Source of the DNA: Acanthochlamys bracteata
Lineage: Eukaryota; Streptophyta; Magnoliopsida; Pandanales; Velloziaceae
NCBI GenBank assembly: GCA_019914995.1
Contig: CM034133.1
Location: 6,200,001-6,264,000 of the forward strand
DNA length: 64,000 nt
Direction of reading: 5' to 3'
Shown: positions 46,991 through 59,142 of the stretch, piece by piece
Layout: every line of letters begins with the position of its first letter
How positions within the stretch are numbered: position 1 is the stretch's first letter
Position numbers and translations under genes: made by a program
The notes under the pieces: model-generated
Seen by the model: only the letters and a program-made list of their open reading frames with translations
The model's database searches: none
Told to the model about the DNA's origin: nothing

Positions 46991-47402
46991 ATTTTAAACT
47001 TTATTAATATCGATTCCAATTTATTCTAGTTTTACCTTGAGATTTTATTTGTTTTCTTCCTTTAGGTTCACTATCTAGTGCATGTAATGGATGCCATCTC
47101 CACCTTAATTGCACAAATGGCAATTTTGTCTAGACAATTAGGAAGTCAGTGATGCTATTCAAACTCCAAGTCCAGTATCCCAATTCTATAGTGAGAACTA
47201 TGCTAGTGCTGATTGTCAAGTTAGAAATCCATTCCAAGCATACCTTGCAGAACAAGTTCAATTTGCGTCTAACTTAAACTGCCAACATAACAACTCATAC
47301 TCCAATATGTATAGTCCAGGATAGCACGGAGTAATCATCACAATATAGTTGAACAAGTGTACCTTGAAGATGCCCTTGCCTAATTCATTGCCAATACAGA
47401 AT

Positions 47403-49793
47403 TGTAATAACTAAAACTCTGTGGGCTGCATGAAGCTATTATAAGAATTAGAGGCTCTGACATGCAATGTCCAACTCATTTTATTTTCCCTTCTCCTTCT
47501 TCCTCCTTACTACCTGCCCGAACCAGAACCCATCAGCCCCACTGCTCCAGCTCCTCTCCAGCGTGAAATCAACCCCTCTCCGGCGATATTCACTTCATTT
47601 CATCTTCTCAAGCCATCCTCTTCCTCATTTCCGGGAGTCCTTATTAATTCCGGTGAGCTACGCCATGCGGGACAAATTTTTAAAATTTGTCCGGCCGTTT
47701 TACCGGCGTTCCGGCGAAGGTAAGTAGCTAGAAATGTTCCCCTTAACTTGCTAAGTCTTTTCCCTCATTTATTTGCGTTGATTTTCAGCTCCATTAGTTG
47801 ATTTTGTGCGAGTTCGCCGCCAGACGTTAATTCGTCGATTCCGGCCGCCGGCGACAAAATTGAAGCTCGTCGTCTATTCCATTGGATTCTACTAGCAGTG
47901 TTGATCATTTTTACTGCTTTGAACGCACTTGGCCGGAACCCTAGCTCGCCGGAATCCGGCGAACTTTCCGGCGACTAAGTTAGGTGAGTTAAAAATACTT
48001 GCTTCGCGTATTTGTAATTATTATTAGATTAATTATTAATTCGTTTCGTTTTAGGAAATCGTTGGATTGAAAATACGCGACTTGTTGCCGATTCAAGTCG
48101 TTTTAGCATTCGATCGTCTCATCTCGTCGGTAAGCTTTTTGGATTCGTTAGTTAGGTATTTATTTAAAGTATTTGATTTAGTTTTCGTTAGCGTGCTTGT
48201 TATTGAATATGCGCGTATGCATGTTAGGTGGTACGAGTGATTTGAGTTCGGATGATGCGGTTTAGAGTTGACGGTTAATATAAATACTTGCTTGGACTAC
48301 AGGTGAGGGTTACCGTGCCACCTTTTTTTTCCTAGATTAACGTTAGGCTTTCGGCACAGGTAGCATTTGCTTTGGAAATTCTGGACTACCTTGCCATTGT
48401 CGTTATATATTATGATTTATCCTTCGTGCTATATATGCCTGTACATGTTTAGATTTATTTCACATCATGTTTATACTTAGTACTAACATGTTTGCATATT
48501 GCAGACTATGTGGCATAATTAGAAGAATATGCTATATACATGTCAATATTTTTCTTTCATATATGCATAAGTATAATCGATAGCATTGAAGGCATTGGGT
48601 ATAGCATGTTAATTGAGTGAAAACCTATTATATTATATCTACTTGTTAAGGACTGCATTGGTATGGGACAATGCAGAACCTAACAGGTACTGTCGTAACC
48701 GATTATATTATGTATGTTTGAATGAGATATTGATACGGTGGGTCCAAGAAGATACTGGGCACCGAAATATATGGATAGCCGATGGATCCTAGGACATACT
48801 GGGCATCGAGTTATAAGATATTGCCGGTGGGTCTCAGGACATATTGGGCACCGAGCTGTGATGATATTGCTTACCGGTGGGTCCCAGGATATACTGGGCA
48901 CTGAGCTTGCTTGTGGCTTGATATATATAAAGTATTACGTATATATGCTTATATGATATACCTGATAGCGTGATGTGAGTTGGAGATATGGTCTCACTCG
49001 ATCGTCTATCTTGTATGACTGTTGACTTGATGCATTCACATACATCATTACATATATTTGCTTGCATGGGTCCACTATGTATATGTATATATATTATAGC
49101 CTTGAAAGTGTCGCATAACATTGTTTAATATTATCGTATATCTCTGCTAAGAACTGAGTCGGTATGGGACGATTCAGGACTTAGTAGCATCTGATCTGAT
49201 CTATCGTTGCATTGCTTCATGTAGATAGTACTACAATGCCTACTTAATGTATTATCTAAATTGGGCATTCTGCTGTTTTACCTCACTAAGACTGGGCTCA
49301 CCCTCTTTTCTTTTCTTTGGCCTCCCCCAGATAGGTCAGAGGCTAGCGGGCGCTGATTTAGATTCTGTATTGCTGGACCGAGAGCGTACGGAGGATATTC
49401 TATAAACCTTTTGGCATGTAGTTAGTTCTGTAATCCTCGAAGGGCATTGACTTTTCTTAAACTTTATTGTATATAGTATCGCAATGATATTTGTTTTGGA
49501 TTGTAATAGGTGTTACGGCTACCGGTAGCCACTAGTGGTATTTTGTTTGTAAAAATGATTTTTATGCTGTTCGTTTTTCCTGTTTTGGATTTTTGATGAT
49601 AAGTATAATTATTATTACTTGTACAGGTTCTCCCAATTAAGTTTTTAGGGGAGATTATGTCGAAATTTTTTGAATATGGGCAAGTTAGTTTTATTGAGTT
49701 TTGGGTCAGGCTTACTGGATTGGGCCGAGTTTGGGCCTTGTCTAGACTCGGTTTAGTCCAATGCCGGTCAGGGTCTAGTTTTGGGTCTTGACA
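47403..49793 (+). mobile_element. Solo LTR, large-LTR family, copy 3
   Basis: 2,391 bp, TGTAATAACT to GGGTCTTGACA, with a perfect AGAAT target duplication (47398-47402 and 49794-49798). It is close to copy 1 (6724-9171) along its length. It contains several near-repeats of GG-TCC-AGGATA-ACTGGGCACCGAG (48738-48910), a tandem block also seen in copy 1. No coding sequence; opposite-strand frames here are chance. Confidence 0.92.
48735..48910 (+). repeat. Short tandem repeat inside solo LTR copy 3
   Basis: About four units of 40-60 bases built on GGTGGGTCCCAGGATATACT followed by GGGCACCGAG. The corresponding block of copy 1 is at 7590-7720 on the minus strand. Confidence 0.8.
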
Positions 49794-51156
49794 AGAATGA
49801 ACTTTCAAAATCAAGCTGCCTTTATCCGAAATCTTGAAGTTCAAATGGGTGAAATAGCAAGCTTGATATTTGAAAGACAGCAATGTTCTTTGCTGAACAA
49901 TACTGAGGTAAATCACACGGAACAATTGCACACAATTACACTTCAAAATGGGGAGCTGTTGGAGATGTCGCATACGAGCAATAGAGAATCACTAGAACAA
50001 AATGATTTCTCTTCACTAATTTTGCTAGCTGAAATTAAAGTGGACAGTAGGGAGTTACTAGACCAAATGGATTTTTCTTCAACAAAGTTGTTGCCTGAAA
50101 CTGAAGATGACAATAAGGAGCCACTAAAAACTCAACCAAATCAGCAAAAGGAAGCAACCTCGGAACATGCACAGCACTAACTAAAAGTTTCATGCAACCA
50201 ATTCCTCTTCCGCAGCATCGTTCGAAGAATCATTGGGATAAGCAATTTTTTGAAAATTTTGATGTGTTTAGAAAGTTGCATGTTAATTTATGTTTGCAAA
50301 TGTGCTTGATCAAATGCCGAGTTGTGTGAAGTTTTTAAAGGAGATTCCATCCAAAACTGAAAATGAAAAGATTAATTAGTATACATACGCACTCCTTAGA
50401 AGCTTCACCACCTTACGAATGGGGCTGTACTAAAAGGGCTTTTCGTAAGCTCCTCAAAATACACCATCCTCCTTGAACCGATATGGGGGAAAGAAGTCAA
50501 GCAATAAATTATAAATAAAGTGCTTATTAGGAGGCAACCAAGTTTTTCATTCCTTAGTTTTCCATCTAATTTAAACTTTCCAATTACTTTTCTATTTTTA
50601 TTTTTAATTCTAATAAATTTGACAGAGAGAAACATGATAAGTGGACATAAGTATAAGGAACTTTAAGTGAGAAAGCACAAAAATCAGGAATCCTATACAC
50701 ATTGAGTACAATGTTAGTTCTAAGTGTGAGGGTAGGGGAGATTTTTATAATTACTATGTGGTTGTTGCTTGGTGGGTTGGAGTACACCACTTATGATGAA
50801 AATTTTCTGTCTTAGTCTTAATTCTTGGAGATGGACTAAACGCATAGTCATTTAAGTTAATTCTTACATTAACTAGTGATGAGTGTGGTATTCATTAGCT
50901 TGGACTTGATCATGAGTGGTTTAGATAATTAATTGGTTTGCTCTTTTTGCCATTTTGAGATTTTAAGCTAATGTAGTGTTTGATTGAGAATTTACATTAA
51001 GGATTCACTATATAATAGGATTCTATTCCCAATGATTGTCTCCGTAAAAGATATTGTGTTAGTCAAACTTGTCCAGTCGAAAAGAGCTACCTACACGGAA
51101 GTGTGAAATCTAGCATTGGGTAAATTGGCCCTATGTACAACAAATATATAGAAGAT

Positions 51157-52663
51157 TGTTGGAACTCTCAGAGGTTGATTTTGATGATAACAATGAATTA
51201 AGAATCATGATTTATGTCGGACTAATAAATTGAAATCAAGTTCTGCAGGATTAAATGAAACAAGTTTATCTTACGTTCGGCAAACAACAATCACTGTCAC
51301 TAAACAGCCAGCTGCTCGGCTGTTATCTATATGTTAATCGAGCAGCATACAGAACAGAGGATTTTACAGTCACCCAACAGCCAGCCGTTCAGCCACTAGT
51401 TATATGAAGACTTTTCTTTGACGCACAAAAACAGAGAATCGGGTTCGCAACGAAGCTCTTGCTCAAGCTTTTCATTTCAAGATCTTTCATATATACATAC
51501 ATCACTAAAACAAATCAGATGATTTAAGATCTACAACGAGTCAAAGATCATCTCATTCATAAGAAGAGCAAAGTTCAACTCTCAAGGAAAGAAAAGAGAT
51601 ATACCCACTGAGTACAAATAAAATTGACTAAACAAGTCTAACTGTTGAGGTCAAACCAACCTAAAACAGACAACCTGGAAAGTATTAATCGGGACAACTC
51701 AACTCAGCTGGAAAACTGAATACAACATCTCAGCTGAAGTAAGTCTAGAATTGCTGGCGGGAGAATTCAAATTTCCTTCCTCGTTACATTTAATGCTGAT
51801 GGAAGACTTGCACCAGAATAGCCAAAACAGATTGTGGAGATAGTTGATTAACCGCTGAACAAAGTGCTCCTCTCCATTTCGGAAATCTACCAATGCAAAA
51901 AGGTGCCAACGGCAACCTTCTCCAACAGGAAGAATAATCCTGTAAAGACGATAGAGCCTATAAGAATGGAAGCAGAGGAATAGAATAAAAAAAAAGATCA
52001 ACGAACAAAAATTCCAAAACACATCTGCTCTACAACGTTCAATCCACTCAAGTGGGATGAAAGAATCCTTGTTGCTGATTACATAGAAAGCATCATCCTC
52101 AGCAACTAGCTTGATCTTCTCAACAGGAAACTTTAATAACATTTACTTACACTAAGATAGATCATTTGCCTAACCTTTCTCATTTAACTTCATACAGTTT
52201 GTGATAGGGTGCTCGGTGCACTTAGCAAAGAAGTTCTGTTGGAGTTTGGTGAAAATTCATAAACTTTGTAACAGAGCTAGCATATCGGCCAGTGGGACTA
52301 GGGTGTCCAGTAGGCTATAAAGGATTGTCTTGGTGAAAAAACTCCTAAGGAACAAGTGTGCTTGGTGAAGCACTTTGCTCTTGGTATATGTGTAGCTTGT
52401 TAAAAATTTAGTGAAGCTTAGCTCTTATGATAGAGAAACCGTGGATGTAGGCAAAGAAATTTGCCGAACCACGTAAATACTCCGAGTACTCTAACCTGAA
52501 CGTAGCTAATAGTAAAAATTAGATATACGTATTAACTCTTTGTCTGCAAGATACAGGATCATTCCCAGCCGGTTGAAAACCTACTGTCAGTAGGAACATT
52601 ATCTTTACGAAAATTTTTATTTAACAACTCAATTCACCCCTACACTCTTGAGTTGTTCTTACA
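51157..52663 (+). mobile_element. Copia (SIRE/Maximus-like) solo LTR
   Basis: Begins TGTTGGAACTCTCAG with TTTTGATGATAACAA soon after, and ends with AACTCAATTCACCCC and TTGAGTTGTTCTTACA. These are hallmark words of SIRE-type copia LTRs. No internal region follows. The flanks AAGAT and AGAGA are similar but not identical, so the duplication has decayed or the right edge is off by a base. A 147-residue minus frame at 51699-52142 lies entirely inside the LTR and is not a gene. Confidence 0.65.
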
Positions 52664-52738
52664 AGAGATTCAACAAAGATAATCTACCAGGGACGAGGCT
52701 ACCTTCATGATAGTGTGAAAGCTATCGACTGTGAGTTT

Positions 52739-52739
52739 A

Positions 52740-52778
<39 letters not shown>
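52739..52778. repeat. (TAA)n microsatellite
   Basis: About 13 trinucleotide units of ATA/TAA without interruption. Confidence 0.97.
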
Positions 52779-52779
<1 letters not shown>

Positions 52780-53349
52780 TTTATATGCTTGACGAATTCT
52801 TGGACACAACAGGGGATTCAGATAGCTGGTTAGTTTGACTTGCTCAATTTAAACTTCAATATCGAGAATTACAAAACTTAAAGAGATTAAAATAGGCATT
52901 TGAGCTTATTGCCTATACAAGTACTTATATTCATAAGCTTAGCTTTCTTGTCATGAATTATTTACTTGCATGTGAACAAGAAAATATAATTGGTTGTGCT
53001 TTGGAAAATTTTAATAACTCATGCATTCAATGACAGATATGAAGATATTGGTGTTATGAAATCCAACCAAGTGAATTTATTTTTACATAACTGTAAATAT
53101 TACTATTTATCTTAATATGTAAAGGAGTTTGAGTTTATTTCTGAGCACGTGTGAGGATATCGAAGTGCATCACCATTTTTCACCATGGACAAAGTGGGTC
53201 AACGTTTTTCCCGCACTTATCACTGTTCTTTCCCTAAATAACTTTGTTTTCTCTATCTTTCTTCTTCTTTCCTTCTTTCTTTTTTCTTCACTTCTACTAG
53301 AGCACATGGTGTTTAGATACGACCTTTTTGGGTCTTGAAAACGAAAAAG
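52779..53349. other. Leader region of the third FAR1 element (element C)
   Basis: AT-rich, then from about 53190 a CCCGCACTTATCAC and pyrimidine-rich leader resembling those upstream of the FAR1 frames of A (35750) and B (43185). At 52779-53050 a copia gag-like phrase may be present but is too decayed to name. No intact gene. Confidence 0.4.
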
Positions 53350-54194
53350 ATGTATATAAATGATTAAAAAGCAACCGAATTTAGTGCTAGTACTCAACGT
53401 ACTAAAAAAATTATATACATTTAGATGAAGAGACCATGAAAAGAAAAGAATAGTTGAGGGGTCAGAAATAAAAGTAAGTCAAAAAAGGAACCCAAATACA
53501 GTGAAATGCGGATATCCTACAAAAATGAATGTGACAAAACAACCTAATGGCTTGTGAAAAGTGGTGAAGTAAAATGGTCACCACAATCACGGCCTAATTA
53601 GTCCGACAAAAAGAATGGCATGCATGTCTGAAACGTATGCTTGTTGCAACTACGATATTGATTGACTTGTTTCCTGATGAAGGCACATATACATAAGTTG
53701 CTGATACACTTGATGGTCCACAGCCTGATTTTGATGACAGAAATTGCTGGAATCATTTGAGATCTTCGAAAGAGTATAAAATACCTGCCAACGACGATGC
53801 CATAGCTGCGCATGATTTTTTTAAAAGACGAATTTATAAGATTCAAGTTTTTTTATACAATATAGATGGATAGCGAAGCCAAGGCAACAAATTTTTTTAG
53901 GTAAATGGCAGATCACCTCTGCAGCTTGAATATTTTGGTGATGTGTTATTTTTTTACACAACATATTGCAAGAAGTCATGGTTCTAAAATAATATCAAAA
54001 TATGTATTAGAGAAACTTATACTCTTAGTGCTTTTGAAACGAAATGAGAGGAACTCCTATGTACGCACAACTTGCTAAAGAACGCATAATTTCAAAAGAT
54101 GTATAAATTCGGAGAAGGTGGTTTCCAGTTTATCACTTGGACACTTACTATACTGGCATGAAAACCATAGGGCAATCTATATAATTTGGTTGAG

Positions 54195-54345
54195 AAGTTA
54201 CATTGTGGCTATACACTAGGATTCCATTCCAAACCATTGTCTACACAAAAGACATTGCACTTGTCTGGTGGAAAAGGGTTACCTACATATAAGTGTGAAA
54301 GCTAGCCTTGAGTAATTTAGCCTACGTATATCAAATATATATAAG
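54195..54345 (+). repeat. Piece of gypsy 3' sequence inside the FAR1 remnant
   Basis: Resembles 50990-51150: GAGAA-TTACATT, AGGATTC-ATTCC, GTGTGAAA-CTAGC and a TATATCAAATATATA-like end. The order and orientation are the same in both places. Confidence 0.75.
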
Positions 54346-55475
54346 ATAATTCAGCATTTCGGTGATGTGATATTCTTTGCGACAATGAATGTGTACGACA
54401 TATAATTTGCGCCATTCATTAGAGTCAACCATAATATAGAATAGATATACTTTGGTTGTGCATTACTGTTGGATGAGACAGAAGAGTCTTTTTAATGGCA
54501 CTTTGAGACATGGCTTGCAGCTGGCGATCGTGCACTATCTTCAATCATTACAAATCAAGGTAGAGCTATGACTACAACTATTGTAAAGGTATTTCCAAAC
54601 ACTCAAAAAGTTCATAGAAAAACATTCACATATTTATTTAGCTCAAAATTCAAGAAAGAGATTAAAGATATATACGAGAAACTTATATTTCTAATACTTT
54701 TGAATTGATGTGGAAGGAATTGATGTCAACATATGACTTGCAGGATAACACATAGCTACAAAGAATATATGAGATTCGAGAAAAATGCGTACCGGTCTAT
54801 TACTTGGATACATTTTATGCAGGCATACATACAACCAGGAGGTCTAAAAGTATGAATGCTACTTACAAGAATTTTTTCCAACCAACAACAACTCTTCAAG
54901 AGTTTGTATTAAAAAACGACAAGTGTTTGAGAAGAATAGTTGAGAAAGAAAAAAAAAAAGAGAATTATACGAGTGAACGCTTGTCTTGCATTATTCATAG
55001 TAGTGCCTTTGTTTTGAAAAATGCAGCAAAAATATATACGAGAATGTGTATGATAGGTTCAGAAAAGAATATGAGAAAGCTCAAGCTGAATATGTATTGT
55101 ACGATGATGAGAAGGGTAGTGTGGCTACTCCACCTACATTTACAAGTATCGAGTATAATGTGACAATCGTGAGTGAAAAGTGAAGTTCAATTCCGCCACA
55201 AAGGAAGTTAACCTTAAGTACAAGCTTTTTGAGTTTATGGGGATTCCTTGTGGACACCTTATCAAGATTTGTGAGTCGTGATTTAGAGATACCAAATCAT
55301 TTTACTCTTAAAAGGTGGATGAAAAGGGCTAACAAATATAGAGCTGAATACGAAGGTGGATTAGCAAGTGGCCATGAGAATTGAGCTAATTAGAACTTCC
55401 GAACTCCATATGATTTTCAATCAATCGGTTTATGATGCTACGGAAATCAATGAAGGGTGTCAAATATTAAAACAA

Positions 55476-55609
55476 GTACGGAAGACTGACAACCAAAGTA
55501 AAACTCCAGTTATAGGTTCAAGTATTACAAGAAACATCAAAGCAGCTCAAAGAAGTACGGAAGACTGACAACCAGAGTAAAACTCCAGTTATAGGTTCAT
55601 GTATTATCA
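55476..55609 (+). repeat. 79-bp tandem duplication in the FAR1 remnant
   Basis: GTACGGAAGACTGACAACCA and the following AGTAAAACTCCAGTTATAGG occur twice, starting at 55476 and 55555. The same region in element A is single. Confidence 0.9.
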
Positions 55610-56116
55610 ATGAGAGCTAATAAGATCCAATTCATGGCTCTCAAGTTTTACTTATGAATCAAACATTTCACAGACAGAAGGAAGAACAAAAGAAGGAATG
55701 ATTTACTTGTGTAGTAGTACTAGAATAAAAGAAGGTTTGAAAAAAGCAATTGCAAAAGTTAAAGCAAAGACAGACAAGTGATGTACTTTTTGTAACAACT
55801 ATGGTACTAAACGATAGACAAAATTGTCCTTAAAATCCAAATATAAAGAAGACTACAAGTAAGTATAATCATCTTTTAAGTTTTAATGCTAAGGATGCTT
55901 TTCTTATTAGAATTCAATTCGAAATTGACATTTGTCGTACTATCTTATTTCAATAATGGGAGATAGAGATGACAATGAACACAAAGATAGAGACAAGGAT
56001 GACTCTTTACATGCAAGTGAAGATGAAACCAATGATAATTAAGAGTTAGCTATTAATTTAGAATAACTATTACATCTATTATACTATTGTCTGTATTTTT
56101 AGAGAAGCACATGTTG

Positions 56117-57338
56117 TGATAAGTATACAATTGCATACATTTTAATGTAATATTATTATAATAACTAATATTTTTATGATTATTGTGAGCTAAATTAAAT
56201 TAATTGAGATTAATTATATGATTATTAAGCCAAATTGTATATGCTATATAGGTAAAGAAGAAAAGAAATCAAAAGAATATCATTGAGCCAATAAGGAGAA
56301 GATGGGCTTATGATAAGAAGGCCCACAAGGAAACAATTAACTAAAAAAAAAATAAGAGCAGCTAGGGCAGGAACAAAAAAGAGGAAAGGGTTTTTTTTAG
56401 TAAGTCGCCGTCGTGGGGAAAACAACTCTACAAATACGGGAGAAAGATTCAAGGAGGAGAGAGAGTTGAATTAAAGGCAAATTTGGAACAGATCTGGACT
56501 CGACGCCGCCGTTGGAGACTAAAATTCAGATTTGTTTTTCTAGTCTCATGTTTTATTTTCATACAATTTTATTGTGTATAATATTAATATGAGTGGCTAA
56601 ATTTTCTATAATTGGAGTTAGGATGAAACCTTAATAAATTTGATTTCATTCTTAAATATTATGTGATGTATGGATTGTTGATTTTATATGAGTTATTAAT
56701 TCTTATTTGAAATGATGTTTAAATGTTAAATTTGCATGCATGATCAGCATTGAGTTTGATATCTATATTATCTTATTATGTGTGTGTGTGAGGACCAATC
56801 GGAGTATAACTTATGAATTACAGGATTAATAATTGTAGTTAGTATTTACTAGACCAAAGTGAATGCAACTATATGATTTATGATTTCGCAGGACCTAATG
56901 CATCGTTAGTAATTTCTAAATAAAGAATTAGAATATCACTAGCAATAGGTGATTTTACACTAGACTAAAATTAAAGTCATAATTAGAAATCGTACATAAG
57001 AACTTGACCAAGGTGTTACGTACAAAGTCTTCACAATCATCATAATCTATTATCATATTTATTTAGGGATTAAATTAGAGGCATTGGTGGTAGATTCCAA
57101 CATCTCTGTTATTTGCATATCTAATTTTTCGATCTGTATTCTTCTCTTATTTTTAACTTTCGTATACTTTTCAGAATTCATAAAAATACAACTTTTGATA
57201 GTTTAGCTGAATTAGAGTTAGCAACAATCTTTATGGAACAAACTTGTTTTTCGCTATACAGTAGACGACAACTGTGCACTTGCGGGATAGACGAAGATAG
57301 AATCACTAAGTTTTTCTTAGGTGATTTTGTTTACATCA
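56117..57338 (+). repeat. 5' LTR of the Athila-like element
   Basis: TGATAAGTATACAATTGC to TTTACATCA, 1,222 bp. The first 960 bases match 63035-64000, for example GCCGTCGTGGGGAAAACAAC and GATCTGGACTCGACGCCGCC. The plus-strand GGGCTTATGATAAGAAGG to AACTCTACAAATACGGGAG part is probably the promoter and leader start. Confidence 0.92.
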
Positions 57339-57340
57339 AG

Positions 57341-57361
57341 TTTTTGGCGCCGTTGCCGGGG
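57341..57361 (+). promoter_or_regulatory. Primer-binding site
   Basis: TTTTTGGCGCCGTTGCCGGGG two bases after the LTR. It is the classic site of Athila/Tat elements, complementary to the 3' end of a plant tRNA (usually given as tRNA-Asp). Confidence 0.85.
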
Positions 57362-57469
57362 ATTGTTTTGTGCAACTTTAATTCAATCTAGTTTCATTTA
57401 GATTCATCGATATTTTGCATTTAGCTTAGAGCATATTAGTTTGACTTTTATTTGTTATTGCATCATTAT

Positions 57470-58970
57470 ATGATCACTCGCTCTCATAGTCAATCTTCAC
57501 TTGAATTTGATCTTAAGCTTGAGAGAGAGGTTAGGAGAATTAAACGTGATCGTAGAAATCATTTGAATATTAAAATTGAAGATATGGCTGTTGCACCAAA
57601 TGAAAAAATAGAAGATCTTGACATTCCCTCAATTCCTGTATCTCCATCTAGTATAGTTCTCTCTGATGCTGTTAGAAATAATGAGTTGAAAACTATTCAT
57701 TTTAATATGATGCCTTCTTTTCATGGTTTGAGTAATGAGGATCTTTTTAGCTCATATTCGAGAAATTTTCAATATGGTTTCTAACAAACCTTTGACAGAT
57801 GGGGTTACTGAGGAACACTTTCAAATGAAAATCTTTTGCTACACTTTAAAAGATAGAGCAAAGGTATGGTTACAATCACTTAGTCCTGGTTCACTTATTA
57901 CTTGGACTGAAATTCAAAACAAGTTTTTAGAGAAATTCTTTTCAACTCAGAACTGATGCATTAAGAGATAAAATCATACAATTTACTTAACAATCTGATG
58001 AGTCATTTTCTGAGGTGTGGGAACGATTTAATAACTTGTTAATTTAATGTCCTCACCATGGTTTGCCTATTTTAGTTTTGATGGGTATATTTTATAAGAC
58101 ACTAACGTTTCTAGTAAGGCTGCAGTGACCAATTATGCAAGTGGATCTATTCGGAATAAGACACTAGCCGATTGTCAAACTCTATTTGAAAATGTAGCTT
58201 TTGGGGTGCAACATATGGATACACGAGGAAGACGAGCTGGAATTTATGAGGTGAGTGGTACTAACGATTATGCTTCCAAAACGTAGGTAAATGCTATTGC
58301 TAACAAATTGGATGTTTTTTTGGCTATGAACAGAAACTGCCAACACAAGAGGTATGTGGTATTTGTAATTTATCTGGTCATTCTACCGTACATTGTCCAC
58401 AGGAAGTGAATTATCCTGAGTTCGTATAAGAACAAGCATATATGGTAAGTTCTTACAACTGACATTCTAGACATGATCCATATTCAAACACATATAATTG
58501 TAGATGGAGGAATCACCCCAACTTCTCATACAATTACTAACAACATCAACCTCCACCTCAACCAAAGCCATCGACTTCGTTGGAGGATTTGGTAAGACAG
58601 TTAACAATTAGTCAACAAAAGCTTGAAGCTCAGCTAAGTCAAATTGCTTAAGCTTTGAGTCAAAGAGAGCCTAATAAGTTTCCTATTCAACCTAACATCA
58701 ACCCACGAAATAATGAACATGCAAAAACCATCCAATTAAGATTTAATAAGCTTATTAATAATGACAATAAAATTGATGTTTCTAATGAAAGTATAGTTGC
58801 AGGTGATGAAAAACAGGAGCTGGACAGATTTAGATTAATAGGAAAAATGCCGAAGTCATTACCATTTGAGAGTGAGCATCACTATGGAAAGGAATCTGAT
58901 TATCACCCATCAGGACTACACAAGGCGGTTGGCCCCTATTCCATTTCTGGGCCGCTTAAAGCAAAATAAA
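57470..58970 (+). pseudogene. Gag of the Athila-like element
   Basis: ATG 109 bases after the primer-binding site. The N-terminus is basic (RRIKRDRRNH), then the capsid-like region has FHGLSNEDLF and, after a frame shift near 57745, GVTEEHFQMKIF and AKVWLQSLSPGS. Further shifts and stops follow. A complete CCHC zinc knuckle (C-x2-C-x4-H-x4-C) lies at 58355-58396. The Pro/Gln-rich tail continues to 58970, ending in a stop. Gag would package element RNA; the frame breaks prevent a full protein. Confidence 0.8.
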
Positions 58971-59142
58971 TAAGATAAGCAATTTCAAGAAATTTATGAT
59001 ATGTTAAGTAAAGTGCATATTAACCTTTCTTTGCTTGATGTGATTGAAAAGATTGCAGCATATGGAAAGTTTATCAAAAATTTGAAAGCTCACAAACTCA
59101 AATTTGCACCAAACGAAGGAGTCAGATTGAATAAAAATATAA

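Larger units (their letters stand above)
47086..50180 (+). pseudogene. Gag C-terminal remnant of the gypsy element, split by a solo LTR
   Basis: Left piece 47086-47402: Gln/Asn-rich with QFASNLNCQHNNSYSNMY, a pattern of Athila/Tat gag near its end. Right piece 49794-50180: QNQAAFIRNLEVQMGEIASL, the conserved gag helix of this clade, followed by repeated acidic LLDQMDFSS-like phrases. The two pieces are one frame family separated by the solo LTR and its AGAAT duplication. Three phrases of the form ESLEQNDFSS / ELLDQMDFSS show a small internal protein repeat. Stops interrupt the left piece. Confidence 0.7.
45701..51156 (+). mobile_element. Athila-like Ty3/gypsy remnant, most of pol deleted
   Basis: A 5' LTR (left edge uncertain) ends at about 46969 with GCAACA, followed by the primer-binding site. 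Then comes the C-terminal part of gag (47086-50180), split by a solo LTR, and then 3' non-coding sequence with GGAGGCAACCAAG and GGGTAGGGGAGATTT words typical of the end of Athila-type elements. Protease, reverse transcriptase and integrase are missing, so it was moved by a relative or decayed by deletion. No 3' LTR is recognised before the copia solo LTR at 51157. Confidence 0.6.
53350..56080 (+). pseudogene. FAR1-type MULE transposase remnant of element C, rearranged
   Basis: A third copy of the same transposase, with stops in all frames. 53350-53970 matches the FAR1 domain and start of the core. 53975-54180 then jumps ahead to the part after the core. After an inserted 150-base gypsy piece (54195-54345), the core resumes at 54350 and the post-core part appears a second time at 54640-54850. 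The SWIM region (55200-55260) keeps IPCGH but has lost the first Cys pair. The C-terminal knuckle near 55785 keeps CTFCNN and then breaks. Not functional. The end is cut by the gypsy LTR at 56117. Confidence 0.75.

Noticed and set aside
49464-49973. 169-residue minus-strand open frame
   Set aside because: Crosses the right edge of solo LTR copy 3 and its target duplication into gag sequence of the opposite strand, so it cannot be an ancestral gene.
51699-52142. 147-residue minus-strand open frame
   Set aside because: Lies wholly inside a copia solo LTR, without any recognised domain or splice context.
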